Below, piece by piece: positions 44,857-52,780 of a stretch of 64,000 nt of DNA. The DNA comes from Actinomadura coerulea (GTDB lineage Bacteria > Actinomycetota > Actinomycetes > Streptosporangiales > Streptosporangiaceae). Where the stretch lies: assembly GCF_014208105.1 (NCBI RefSeq), contig NZ_JACHMQ010000001.1, positions 6,076,001 through 6,140,000 on the forward strand. The letters run 5' to 3'. The notes beneath the pieces were generated by a model that was not told the DNA's origin, made no database searches, and saw only the letters and a program-made list of their open reading frames with translations. Every line of letters starts with the position of its first letter. Within the stretch, counting starts at the first letter, position 1. The translations under genes were made by a program, and so were the position numbers.

Positions 44857-46266
44857 TCAAGCGTCCACCGGTCCCGGTTCGGCCGGGCGGCGCGGACGGG
44901 GCGGTGTCAGGACGCCGGCGGTGACCGTCGCCACGGCGGCGGTGACGGCGGCGAGGACGAAGCCGTGGGTGAAGCCGTCGAGGGTGTCGCCGGTGAGGCT
45001 GGCGGCCGCGACGCTGGAGATGACGGCGGCCCCGATCGAGGCCCCGAACTCGTGGAACGTGCTGACGATCCCGGACGCGATGCCGGACTCGTGCGGCGCC
45101 ACCTGGCCGAGGGCCGTCGCGGAGGCGACGACGAACATCGCGCCGCTCCCCGCGCCCGCGACCGCGGTGCCGACCACGACGGTCACGGGGTGGAGGGAGA
45201 CGGCGGGCAGGGCCATCCCCGCGGCGGTGGTGACGAGCCCGGCCACGGCGAGCCGCCGCGGTCCCGCCGCGGCGATCGCCCGGCCGGTGAGGTCGGCGCC
45301 GATCATCGTCGCGAGCGCGATGGGCAGGAACAGCAGCCCGGTGCGCAGCGCGCCGTAGCCCAGGGCGTGCTGGAAGTAGAACGTGCCGAGGAAGAACATC
45401 GCGATCATCAGGGCCGTCGCCATCACGATCAGGAACGTGCCGGTGGCGACCGGACGGCGGGCCAGCAGCGAGACGTCCATCATGGGCGAGCGGGCCGTCT
45501 TCTGCCGGGCGGCGAACGCGAGGTAGCCGAGCACGGCGAGCAGGACCGGCCAGCCGGTGCCGAGGCTGAGCCAGCCGCCGTCCCCGGCGCGGATGAACGC
45601 GTAGATCAGGGCGCCGGACGAGGCGGTGACCAGCAGCGCGCCGAGGAGGTCGAGCCGGGGGCGGGGGCCGGCCGGCCGGTGGCGCGGCAGCATCCGGGCG
45701 AGCGCCGCGAAGATCACCAAACCGATGGGGACGTTGACGAAGAACACCCAGGGCCAGCCGGGACCGGCGGTCAGCGCGCCGCCCAGCAGGACGCCGAGGG
45801 CGGCGCCTCCGCCGCCGAGCGCGGACCACACGCCGAGCGCCTTGTTGCGCTCCTCGTCCTGGAACAGGGTGACGACGAGGGAGAGGGCCGACGGGGACAG
45901 CATCGCCGCCCCCACCCCCTGGGCGACGCGCCCGCCCAGCAGCACGGCGGCCGACCCGGCCAGGCCGGTCACCAGCGACGCGGCCGTGAACACCAGCAGT
46001 CCGGCCAGGACGACGCGCTTGGCCCCGAACAGGTCGGCGGCACGTCCTCCGAGGAGCATGAGGCCGCCGAACGCCAGGGTGTAGGCGCTGACCGTCCAGG
46101 TCACGGCCTGGCGGCCGAGGTCCAGGTCGGCCTCCAGGTGCGGCAGCGCGATCGCGACGACCGTGACGTCGAGGATCAGCATCAGCTGGGCCACGCCGAG
46201 AAATCCCAGGATGCGCCAGCGCGCGGGATGGGCCCGCGTGGCCGGGACGTGACTGTCTCCTGCCAT
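44857..46266 (-). CDS. MFS drug exporter, DHA2 type (second copy)
   Basis: The 469-residue protein has about 14 membrane segments, with LDVTVVAIALPHLEADL in helix 1, TVSAYTLAFGGLMLLGGRAA, and a motif A-like ADLFGAKRVVLAG. ATG 46266 is preceded by AAGGAG, so the longer upstream start is rejected. It is divergent from a TetR gene, and the region between them holds two matching operators. It probably exports an antibiotic-like compound. Confidence 0.92.
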   Translation of the reverse strand: MAGDSHVPATRAHPARWRILGFLGVAQLMLILDVTVVAIALPHLEADLDLGRQAVTWTVSAYTLAFGGLMLLGGRAADLFGAKRVVLAGLLVFTAASLVTGLAGSAAVLLGGRVAQGVGAAMLSPSALSLVVTLFQDEERNKALGVWSALGGGGAALGVLLGGALTAGPGWPWVFFVNVPIGLVIFAALARMLPRHRPAGPRPRLDLLGALLVTASSGALIYAFIRAGDGGWLSLGTGWPVLLAVLGYLAFAARQKTARSPMMDVSLLARRPVATGTFLIVMATALMIAMFFLGTFYFQHALGYGALRTGLLFLPIALATMIGADLTGRAIAAAGPRRLAVAGLVTTAAGMALPAVSLHPVTVVVGTAVAGAGSGAMFVVASATALGQVAPHESGIASGIVSTFHEFGASIGAAVISSVAAASLTGDTLDGFTHGFVLAAVTAAVATVTAGVLTPPRPRRPAEPGPVDA

Positions 46267-46280
46267 GGTGAACTCCTTAA

Positions 46281-46334
46281 CTCGTACTGTGCCATACGAG
46301 ATATAGCAGAATAACGCGTACGGCGACATACGAG
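46281..46334. promoter_or_regulatory. Two TetR-type operators in the divergent promoter
   Basis: CTCGTA-N8-TACGAG lies at 46281-46300, and a near copy, CGCGTA-N8-TACGAG, at 46315-46334, start to start 34 bp. They fill the gap between the DHA2 exporter (start 46266) and the TetR gene (start 46347). They are the likely binding sites for that TetR protein. Confidence 0.75.
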
Positions 46335-46346
46335 TTAAGATGCGGC

Positions 46347-46925
46347 ATGCCTTCCGCCAGCACCGGGCGGCGCCGGCGCGCCGACGCCGAGCGCAACATC
46401 GCCCGCATCGTCTCCGCGGCGCGCGAGTGCCTGAGCGCGGACCCGGGCGCGAGCATCGACGACATCGCCAAGGCGGCCGGGGTCGGACGGATGACGCTCT
46501 ACGGCCACTTCCCCAACCGGGCCGAACTGGTGGAGGCCGCCCTGGCCGACGCCCTGCGCGCCGGGGACGCGAAGCTGTCGGGCGTCGACCTGTCCGGCGA
46601 CCCCGGGGAGGCGCTCGCGCGGCTGGTGGAGTCCAGCTGGTCCCTCGTGGCCGAGTCGAGGGCGCTGCTGGCGGCGGCGCAGGAGGTCCTTCCGGCGGGA
46701 CGCGTCCGCGAACTGCACGCCGATCCGGCGGAGCGCGTCGAGGCCATCATCCGCCGGGGGCAGGAGGAAGGGGTGTTCCGCACCGACCTTCCGATCACCT
46801 GGCTGGTCAACGTCGTGCAGTACGTCCTGCACGGTGCCGCAGAGGAGACCCGTGCCGAGCGCCTGGACGCGGAGGAGACCGGCCGCGTCGTGACCGCGAC
46901 GGTGCGGTCGATCCTGGCCGGATAG
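46347..46925 (+). CDS. TetR-family transcriptional regulator
   Basis: The 192-residue protein has a TetR HTH (SIDDIAKAAGVGRMTLYGHF, about 36-55) preceded by a basic arm (RRRRADAERN) and a helical ligand domain. It is divergent from the DHA2 exporter. Two shared operators sit between them, so it probably represses both genes until the exported compound binds. Confidence 0.92.
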   Translation: MPSASTGRRRRADAERNIARIVSAARECLSADPGASIDDIAKAAGVGRMTLYGHFPNRAELVEAALADALRAGDAKLSGVDLSGDPGEALARLVESSWSLVAESRALLAAAQEVLPAGRVRELHADPAERVEAIIRRGQEEGVFRTDLPITWLVNVVQYVLHGAAEETRAERLDAEETGRVVTATVRSILAG

Positions 46926-46988
46926 CCGATGAGGGCTTTACCTCCGGGGTAATCGCTCCGTGGCGCGCTGTGATGTGAGGGTCGCGGC

Positions 46989-47360
46989 ATGGAACGAGCA
47001 CTGGAGATGGCGGCGGGCGGCCGCGTGGCATGGGGGGCGCTGGCGCTGGCCGCGCCCGGCCTCAACGTGAGGCTCGCCGGCCTCGGCGACCGTGACGGCC
47101 CCGAACTCAGGTACATGATCCGGGTCTTCGGCAGCAGGGCGGTCGCCCTCGGCCTCGGCTACCTGCTGAGCGACCCGCGGGAGCGGCGGCGCTGGCGAAG
47201 GCTCTGCCTGATGGTGGACGTCTGCGACACCGCGGCCGGGGCCGTCCACGCGGTCCGCGGCGACGTGCCGCGCCGGTCGGCGGCCGGCCTGGCGGCGATC
47301 ACCGGCGGTTACGCGGCTCTCGGCGTCCTCGCCCTGCGCGGGGAGGGGCGGCCGTCCTGA
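46989..47360 (+). CDS. Small hydrophobic protein (unknown function)
   Basis: The 123-residue protein has several weak membrane-like stretches (AWGALALAAPGLNVRLAG, AVALGLGYLLSD, GLAAITGGYAALGVLAL) with an Arg-rich middle. It resembles small actinobacterial integral membrane proteins of the DUF4267 kind, but I cannot fix the family. A strong terminator overlaps its stop. Confidence 0.5.
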   Translation: MERALEMAAGGRVAWGALALAAPGLNVRLAGLGDRDGPELRYMIRVFGSRAVALGLGYLLSDPRERRRWRRLCLMVDVCDTAAGAVHAVRGDVPRRSAAGLAAITGGYAALGVLALRGEGRPS

Positions 47361-47375
47361 CGGCCGCCCCTCCCC
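47340..47375. terminator. Bidirectional intrinsic terminator
   Basis: GGGGAGGGGCGGCCGTC pairs perfectly (17 bp) with its complement across a 2-base loop. It overlaps the end of the plus-strand gene and lies 10 bp before the minus-strand stop. Confidence 0.85.
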
Positions 47376-47385
47376 GCGCGGCGCG

Positions 47386-47814
47386 TCACCGCGTCCCGAC
47401 GAACTGGTGGTCGGTGCGGATGCGGCCGTCCTCGTCCAGGTAGAGGACGTCCAGCCCGCCGCCGACGGCCTCGCCGCCGTCCACGGTCACCATCGACCAG
47501 CGGACCGCGACCACGTGCGGCAGCAGGAGGGAGGGCTCCTCGGCGACCTCGAAGACGTGCTCGCCCGGCGCGACGAACATCTCGTAGGCCCGGGCGACCC
47601 GGGCGTCCAGGGCGCGGTGGCCGTGGACCTCCAGGGGCGGCGCGGGCACGGCGAGCGCGGCGGCGGCGTCCCGGACCGCCTCGGGCGGGTTGACCAGCAC
47701 GTGGAGCGCGTCAGGCGCCCACAGCTCGCGGATCAGCGCGCTCCGCGCCGCGGGGTCGGGCTCGTTCCACTGGGTGAGGTATCGGTCGGCAATCTGCTTC
47801 ACATCGATCGGCAT
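47386..47814 (-). CDS. NTF2/SnoaL-like protein
   Basis: The 142-residue alpha+beta barrel protein begins DVKQIADRYLTQWNEPDPAARSALI and has the pattern ELWAPDALHVL...TDHQFV of nuclear transport factor 2/SnoaL-like proteins. No catalytic residues can be assigned. It is divergent from the XRE regulator across a region with a long palindrome. Confidence 0.75.
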   Translation of the reverse strand: MPIDVKQIADRYLTQWNEPDPAARSALIRELWAPDALHVLVNPPEAVRDAAAALAVPAPPLEVHGHRALDARVARAYEMFVAPGEHVFEVAEEPSLLLPHVVAVRWSMVTVDGGEAVGGGLDVLYLDEDGRIRTDHQFVGTR

Positions 47815-47839
47815 GTCCGGCAGTCTGCGAGTCGCGGGT

Positions 47840-47877
47840 GCGTCTCCGCGATTCCCTCCAGGGAATGGCGGAGACGC
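47840..47877. promoter_or_regulatory. 38-bp near-perfect palindrome in a divergent promoter
   Basis: Outer arms GCGTCTCCGC and GCGGAGACGC and inner arms ATTCCCT and AGGGAAT are arranged symmetrically around a CC centre, broken only by a G on each side. It lies between the NTF2-like gene (start 47814) and the XRE regulator (start 47901), so it is a likely operator for that regulator. Confidence 0.7.
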
Positions 47878-47900
47878 GGCATCCGGTGTGGAATGGGGGC

Positions 47901-48683
47901 ATGGCAGTGGTTGTGGAACCCGGGCAGTTCGCCGGCGACCTGCGGCGCTGGCGGACGCGCCGCCGCTTCAGCCAGCTCGAACTGGCCATCAGGGCCGACA
48001 CGACCCAGCGCCATCTGAGCTTTCTCGAACAGGGGCGCTCCCGGCCGGGACGCGCCATGGTGGTGCGGCTCGCCGAATCCCTGGAGCTGCCGCTGCGGGA
48101 GCGCAACGGACTTCTGCTCGCCGCCGGCTACGCGCCCGTCTACGCCGAGTCGGGCCTGGACGCCCCCGAACTCGGCCCGGTGCGCGAGGCACTCGACCGC
48201 ATCCTCGACGGGCACATGCCCTACCCGGCGGTCGTCGTCCGGCCCCACGGCGAACTCGTCGCCGCCAACCCGGCGCTCGGCGTCCTCACCGAGGGCGCCG
48301 CGCCCGCCCTGCTGGAACCGCCGGTCAACGTGCTCCGCCTCGCCCTGCACCCGGACGGGATGGGCCGCCGCGTCGAGAACCTCGCCGAGTGGGGCCGGCA
48401 CATCACCGGCAGCCTCCGCGAGCAGGCCCGGCGGACCCCGGATCCGGGCCTGGCGGAGTTCATCGACGAGCTGGACGGCTACCTGCCCCCGGTGGAGTCG
48501 CCGGGTGAGCACCTCGGCTTCGCCGTCCCGCTGCGGCTGCGGGTCCCGGACGGCGAACTGCGCCTGATCACCACGCTGACCTCGTTCGCGACCGCCGTGG
48601 ACGTCACGCTCTCCGAGCTGCGTCTGGAGGCGTTCCTGCCCGCCGACGAGGCCACCGCGGCCCTCCTGCGGCGGCGGGGGTGA
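47901..48683 (+). CDS. XRE-family regulator with MmyB-like ligand domain
   Basis: The 260-residue protein has an N-terminal HTH (LRRWRTRRRFSQLELAIRADT, QRHLSFLEQGRSRPGR, about 14-60) and a C-terminal PAS-like MmyB domain (YPAVVVRPHGELVAANPAL, LRLALHPDGMG). MmyB is the methylenomycin activator, and members bind fatty acids or similar ligands. ATG 47901 was chosen. The 38-bp palindrome just upstream suggests autoregulation and control of the divergent NTF2-like gene. Confidence 0.93.
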   Translation: MAVVVEPGQFAGDLRRWRTRRRFSQLELAIRADTTQRHLSFLEQGRSRPGRAMVVRLAESLELPLRERNGLLLAAGYAPVYAESGLDAPELGPVREALDRILDGHMPYPAVVVRPHGELVAANPALGVLTEGAAPALLEPPVNVLRLALHPDGMGRRVENLAEWGRHITGSLREQARRTPDPGLAEFIDELDGYLPPVESPGEHLGFAVPLRLRVPDGELRLITTLTSFATAVDVTLSELRLEAFLPADEATAALLRRRG

Positions 48684-48728
48684 CGTGTCAGGGCGACGGC
48701 CGGTGCCGCGGGCGGGCAGGATGGCGGG

Positions 48729-49139
48729 GTGAACGAACTCGAAGAAGGCACCCGGCTCACCCTGGACTTCGACAAGCTGGCGGGCGTCGCGGCCACCGGG
48801 GCGCGGGTCGTCCCGGTCGTCCTGCAGGACGCGGGCAGCGGCGACGTCCTGTTCATCGGATACGCGAACGACCAGGCCCTCAAGGCCACGCTGGAGGAGC
48901 GGATCGCCGTCCTGTGGTCGACGTCCCGCAACGAGCTGTGGCGCAAGGGCGCGACGTCGGGCGACGTCCTCCGGCTGGTCGACGTCCGCGTCAACTGCGA
49001 GCAGAACTCCCTGCTCTACCTCGTCGAGCGCACCACCGGCGGCGCCTGCCACACGGACCTTCCGTCCGGGGAGGCCCGCCCCACCTGCTACTACCGCTCC
49101 GTCGGCGACGGCGGGGAGCTGCGCCACCTCCTGCAGTGA
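48729..49139 (+). CDS. HisI-like protein (phosphoribosyl-AMP cyclohydrolase family, variant metal site)
   Basis: The 136-residue protein matches HisI along its whole length: VPVVLQDAGSGDVLFIGYAND, WSTSRNELWRKGATSGDVLR, GACHT and the late cysteine in PTCYYR. HisI opens the purine ring of PR-AMP in histidine synthesis. In the usual enzyme a DCDxD segment binds Mg and Zn. Here the same place reads VNCEQNSLL, so the cysteine is kept but the three Asp become Asn, Glu, Asn. No other his genes are near. It could be a paralogue with another substrate. The start is GTG 48729. Confidence 0.8.
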   Translation: MNELEEGTRLTLDFDKLAGVAATGARVVPVVLQDAGSGDVLFIGYANDQALKATLEERIAVLWSTSRNELWRKGATSGDVLRLVDVRVNCEQNSLLYLVERTTGGACHTDLPSGEARPTCYYRSVGDGGELRHLLQ

Positions 49140-49156
49140 CCGGCCGGCCGGGCGAC

Positions 49157-49181
49157 CGGCCCCGGGCGCCCGCCGGGGCCG
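49157..49181. terminator. Intrinsic terminator between convergent genes
   Basis: CGGCCCCGG and CCGGGGCCG arms flank a 7-base loop, 18 bp past the HisI-like stop. Confidence 0.7.
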
Positions 49182-49202
49182 GGGCCGGGGCCGCGCCGCC
49201 GG

Positions 49203-49763
49203 TCAGGCGCGCTTCGGCGTGTAGTGCATGACCGCGATGCCGCAGTCGAACAGGCGCGACTCCACGAGGTCCAGCCGCTGGTAGCCGCCCTCCGGGAACA
49301 CCGGCATGCCCGTGCCGATCGCGGTCGGGTTGACGAACAGGTAGAGGTCGTCGAGCAGGCCCCGGGCGATCAGGTCCCGGACGAGCGTGCCGCCCCCGTA
49401 GGCGATCAGGTCGCCGCCGGGGCGGGACTTGAGGTCGTTCACGATCTCGGTGAGGTCGCCTCCCGCGACCTCGGCGTTCTTCCAGGGCGACTCGGTGAGG
49501 CCGTCGGAGATGACGACCTTGGGCGTGTTGTTGATCTGGTCGATGGCCTCCTGGGTCTCGCCCTCCGGCCCCGACTCCCACGCCGGGATGAACCCCTCGG
49601 CGAGCCGGCGGCCCAGCACGATGCAGTCGACCGGCCGCATCAGCGCGTCGATGTACGCGCTGATGTCGTCGGTCCACGGGAACGTCATCCAGTCCATCTC
49701 GCCGTTCGGTCCGGCCATGTAGCCGTCCGCGGTGACCTGAACCTGAAGCTTGAACTTCCGCAT
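49203..49763 (-). CDS. RibD/DHFR-family reductase
   Basis: The 186-residue protein has the dihydrofolate-reductase-like fold of RibD C-terminal reductases: KLQVQVTADGYMAGPNGEMDW at the start, LGRRLAEGF, VVISDGL, and the NADPH-binding segment AYGGGTLVRDLIARGLLDDL. The start at ATG 49763 follows GGGGGAGAT. It probably reduces a small substrate with NADPH; the substrate is not clear. Confidence 0.88.
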   Translation of the reverse strand: MRKFKLQVQVTADGYMAGPNGEMDWMTFPWTDDISAYIDALMRPVDCIVLGRRLAEGFIPAWESGPEGETQEAIDQINNTPKVVISDGLTESPWKNAEVAGGDLTEIVNDLKSRPGGDLIAYGGGTLVRDLIARGLLDDLYLFVNPTAIGTGMPVFPEGGYQRLDLVESRLFDCGIAVMHYTPKRA

Positions 49764-49974
49764 GATCTCCCCCTTGGGTCCGCGGTCCACAGGTGTTGTT
49801 TCCTGTGCTCGAAGCTTCGCGGACACCGTTTACGGACTGTTTACGGCGCTCCGAAAAGACCGCTGACGGCGGCGGAGGGCCGGATGCGGTCACCGGGTGG
49901 AGGGACGCCCGGCCGCCTGCCACGTTGATGAGGGTGCGCCCTGCCCGTCCTGCCAGGGCCGTGGGGGGTGGAGG

Positions 49975-50775
49975 ATGCGGCGACCGGTCGCGGTGGTGCT
50001 GGCCGTCCTCCTGCTCGACGGGTGCGCCGTCCGCGATCCGACGTCCATCCTCGGCGAGGAGACGCTGACCGCGGGCGTGCGGCCCGACCTGCCGGGGATC
50101 GGGTTCCGGCGCCCGGACGGCGCGTTCGAGGGCCTGGACGTGGACGTGTCCCGCTACCTCGCCGCGCGGATGGGAAAGAAGGTCCGCTTCGTCCCGGCGC
50201 TGGCGCGGGACCGGGAACGGCTGCTCCGCGACGGGGACGTCGACATGGTCCTGACGTTCTGGATCGAACCCGAATGGAAGCAGTGGCTCGCGTTCGCGGG
50301 CCCGTACCTCCTGTCGTACCAGGACATCCTGGTCCGCGACGGCGAGCGCGGCGTGCACGGCGTCCGCGACCTGAAGGGGCACAGGATCTGCGCCGTCACC
50401 GGATCGGGCGCGGCCGAGGCGGTGACGGTCGAGCGGCAGGTGCCGGCCGTGCCGGTGGCGGCGCGCTCCTACGACGAGTGCATGGGCATGCTGGCGGGCG
50501 GCCGCATCGACGCCATCACCACGAACGACACCATCCTGGCCGGGCTGAAGGCGCGGAGGGGCCCCGGGTTCCGGCTGCTGAACGCCCGGTTCGGCGAGCG
50601 GCGGACGGGCATCGCGATCCGGCGGGGCGACCCCGACGGCTGCGAGGCGCTCAACAGGGCCATCACCCGGATGTACCAGGACGGGACGATGGCCGGGTTC
50701 ATGCGCAAGTGGTTCGGCTCGTCCGGTCTGGATCTGTCGGACGTGCAAGTACCGCAGTTCGAGGGCTGCCTCTGA
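49975..50775 (+). CDS. Solute-binding lipoprotein, amino-acid ABC type (SBP_bac_3)
   Basis: The 266-residue protein starts with a short lipoprotein signal (VAVVLAVLLLDGC, lipid-bearing C18) and continues as a family 3 periplasmic-binding domain: TAGVRPDLPGIGFRRPDG, FEGLDVDVSRYLAARMG, MVLTFW, DLKGHRICAVTGSGAAE, GRIDAITTNDTIL. No permease or ATPase gene is adjacent, so it may be a receptor for a remote transporter or a sensor. ATG 49975 follows GGTGGAGG. Confidence 0.88.
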   Translation: MRRPVAVVLAVLLLDGCAVRDPTSILGEETLTAGVRPDLPGIGFRRPDGAFEGLDVDVSRYLAARMGKKVRFVPALARDRERLLRDGDVDMVLTFWIEPEWKQWLAFAGPYLLSYQDILVRDGERGVHGVRDLKGHRICAVTGSGAAEAVTVERQVPAVPVAARSYDECMGMLAGGRIDAITTNDTILAGLKARRGPGFRLLNARFGERRTGIAIRRGDPDGCEALNRAITRMYQDGTMAGFMRKWFGSSGLDLSDVQVPQFEGCL

Positions 50776-50782
50776 CCGCCGG

Positions 50783-51475
50783 TCACCGCGCGCCGTCGCC
50801 GCCCGGAAGGGGGACGCCGGTCCGGGAGCCGCCGCTCTGGGTGCCGTTCTGCGGGATGCCGCCGGTGACACCGCCGCCCTGGGTCCCCTTTTTCTTGTTC
50901 GGATTGCCGGAGTTGCTCGGAGGGTTCGGCCGGGTGGTGCCGTTGTCGTTCCCCGGGCCGCGCGGAGGCGTCGGCTTCGCCTTCGGTCCCGTGGTCTTCT
51001 TCTCCAGGCCCGGTGTGGACGTCCTGCCGTGGCCCGCGGCCTTGCCCGGCTCCCGGGACGGCCCGGGCGAGGGCACGGTGCCGGGACGGTGCGACGGGCG
51101 GGAACCGGGGCCGCCGCCGTGCTCGCCCGGCTTGCGCTCGTGCGGCGTCGACGAGGGCCCCGGCGCCGCGTCCTGACCGGGGAGGTTCCCGGTCGCGAAG
51201 GCCACTCCGCCGGACAGCAGGATCGAGCCGCCCACCACCGCGATCACCTTGGCGGTCAGGAACCGGCGCAGCGCCGCGGTCCGGGAGCGGCGGGCCGGCC
51301 GGGGCGCGGCCAGGAAGGCGGCGACGGCGGCGTCCTCTCCCGCGAGCTCGCCGGGGCGGGCCGGCGCGGAGGCCGCCGCGAGCAGTTCGCGCAGCTCGGG
51401 GTGGCCGCCAGCGCCGTCGAGCAGCCGCTCGGCGGTGCGCGGGTCCAGCCGTCCGGGCTCGGTGTCGTCGCTCAT
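50783..51475 (-). CDS. Single-pass membrane protein with Pro/Gly/Thr-rich tail, partner of ECF sigma factor
   Basis: The 230-residue protein has a cytosolic N-terminus (1-75), one membrane segment (about 75-93, KVIAVVGGSILLSGGVAFA) and a low-complexity Pro/Gly/Thr/Lys outside tail. Its GTG/ATG start overlaps the ECF sigma gene by 4 bp, so it is the natural candidate anti-sigma factor. However, the zinc anti-sigma motif HxxxCxxC is absent and the cytosolic domain is short. The membrane-plus-tail form is common next to ECF39-like sigma genes in actinomycetes. Confidence 0.65.
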   Translation of the reverse strand: MSDDTEPGRLDPRTAERLLDGAGGHPELRELLAAASAPARPGELAGEDAAVAAFLAAPRPARRSRTAALRRFLTAKVIAVVGGSILLSGGVAFATGNLPGQDAAPGPSSTPHERKPGEHGGGPGSRPSHRPGTVPSPGPSREPGKAAGHGRTSTPGLEKKTTGPKAKPTPPRGPGNDNGTTRPNPPSNSGNPNKKKGTQGGGVTGGIPQNGTQSGGSRTGVPLPGGDGAR

Positions 51476-52101
51476 ATCACCCCTTCAGCGCCGCTGCCGC
51501 CGCTTGTGTCACCCCGGACGAGGGGACGGGTGTCCACCGTGCCGTCGGCGGCGTCCGCGCGGGACGCCTGCAGCCGCTCGGCGAGCCGCCGCAGACCCCG
51601 GTAGGCCGCGGTCCGCACGGCGCCCGCGCGCTTGCCGAGGACCGTGCCCGCCGTCTTGGCGTCCAGGCCCACGACGACGCGCAGCAGCACCGCCTCGGCC
51701 TGGTCCCGGGGGAGGTCGGCGATCAGCCGGAGCGCCCGCTCGGTGGCGATGCCGTCGAGGGCGTCCAGCTCGGTGTCGGCGTCGGCGGCCATCGCGACCA
51801 GCTCCTCGACCGGCAGGTCGGAGCCGGGCCGCCGGGACTTGCGGCGCAGGTGGTCCAGCGCCCGGTGCCGGGTGATCGTCGCGGTCCAGCCGCGGAAGCC
51901 GTCGAGATCGCCGCGGAACGCCGGCAGGTCCCGGGCGATCTGCAGCCACGCCTCCGACGTCACGTCCTCCGCGTCCGCGCCGACGATGGCCCCGGCGAAA
52001 CGGATCAGGCGGGGCTGGACGTCGCGGTAGAGCATGCGGAAGGACTCCTCGTCGCCGTCCTGCGCCGCCCGCAGCGCCCGGCCGAGCTCGTCCTCGTCCA
52101 C
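51472..52101 (-). CDS. ECF-type RNA polymerase sigma factor
   Basis: The 209-residue protein has sigma region 2 (EESFRMLYRDVQPRLIRFAG, EDVTSEAWLQIARDL, GWTATITRHRALDHLRR) and region 4 (ADLPRDQAEAVLLRVVVGLDAKTAGTVLGKRAGAVRTAAYRGLRRL). A linker of about 30 residues separates them. It is co-translated with the membrane protein downstream, which probably holds it inactive. The sigma gene is divergent from the Pro/Ala-rich protein and deacetylase/glycosyltransferase genes, which are possible targets. Confidence 0.92.
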   Translation of the reverse strand: MDEDELGRALRAAQDGDEESFRMLYRDVQPRLIRFAGAIVGADAEDVTSEAWLQIARDLPAFRGDLDGFRGWTATITRHRALDHLRRKSRRPGSDLPVEELVAMAADADTELDALDGIATERALRLIADLPRDQAEAVLLRVVVGLDAKTAGTVLGKRAGAVRTAAYRGLRRLAERLQASRADAADGTVDTRPLVRGDTSGGSGAEGVI

Positions 52102-52214
52102 CGCGCCATTGTGCAGGCATTCCCGTCGTGGTGTGACACGTACGCGCGGGTTCGCGCTGATGGAGTGAAAACCCCTCCCGCCCGGCCGCCCCCCGCACGA
52201 GATGACGGACGAAG

Positions 52215-52778
52215 ATGATCGGCAATGCCTCGCACGACCGGGACGAACTCCTTGTCACCGGCCTAGCGCCGGTCGCCCCTCCGCCGACCCGGCCCATCGC
52301 GGAACCCGTTCCACTGGACGAGGCCGAGGCGGCGCCCGTCTTCGTCGACGCGTCCGGGTGGCGGGCGCGGATCGGTCGTCGCCTGGGCCTGCTCGTCGGC
52401 GCGGTGCTCCTGGTGTTCCTGGGCGCGCTCGGCCTCGGCCTGACCACGGGCGCCGATGTTCCGCTGACGCCGTGGAGCGAGCCGTCCGCCCAGCCGCGGG
52501 TGAAGACGAACCGTCCGGGCGCCCCGGCGGGACAGGCGGGTGAGCGGGCCCCGTCCGCGCGTCCCCGGCCCACCGGGCCGGCCGCCGGGTCCCCGCGCTC
52601 GCCGGCCGTGCCCGCGGGGCCGGGGGCGTCCGCCGCGCCCGCGGCCTCCTCGGCGCCCGGAGCGCCGCCGGCCCCCGCGGCCCCGCCGGCGGCGACGGCG
52701 ACGAGCACCACCACGAGCGCCCCGGGCAGGTCGCAGGCGACGCCTCCCGCGTGGGGACACAAGAAGAAGAGCGGCTGA
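52215..52778 (+). CDS. Single-pass membrane protein with Pro/Ala-rich outside tail
   Basis: The 187-residue protein has a short cytosolic part, one membrane segment (about 57-77, RLGLLVGAVLLVFLGALGLG) and a tail of almost only Ala, Pro, Ser, Gly and Thr, ending in KKKSG. It lies 2 bp before the deacetylase/glycosyltransferase gene and is probably a membrane partner. The tail has no recognisable domain. Confidence 0.65.
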   Translation: MIGNASHDRDELLVTGLAPVAPPPTRPIAEPVPLDEAEAAPVFVDASGWRARIGRRLGLLVGAVLLVFLGALGLGLTTGADVPLTPWSEPSAQPRVKTNRPGAPAGQAGERAPSARPRPTGPAAGSPRSPAVPAGPGASAAPAASSAPGAPPAPAAPPAATATSTTTSAPGRSQATPPAWGHKKKSG

Positions 52779-52780
52779 GC

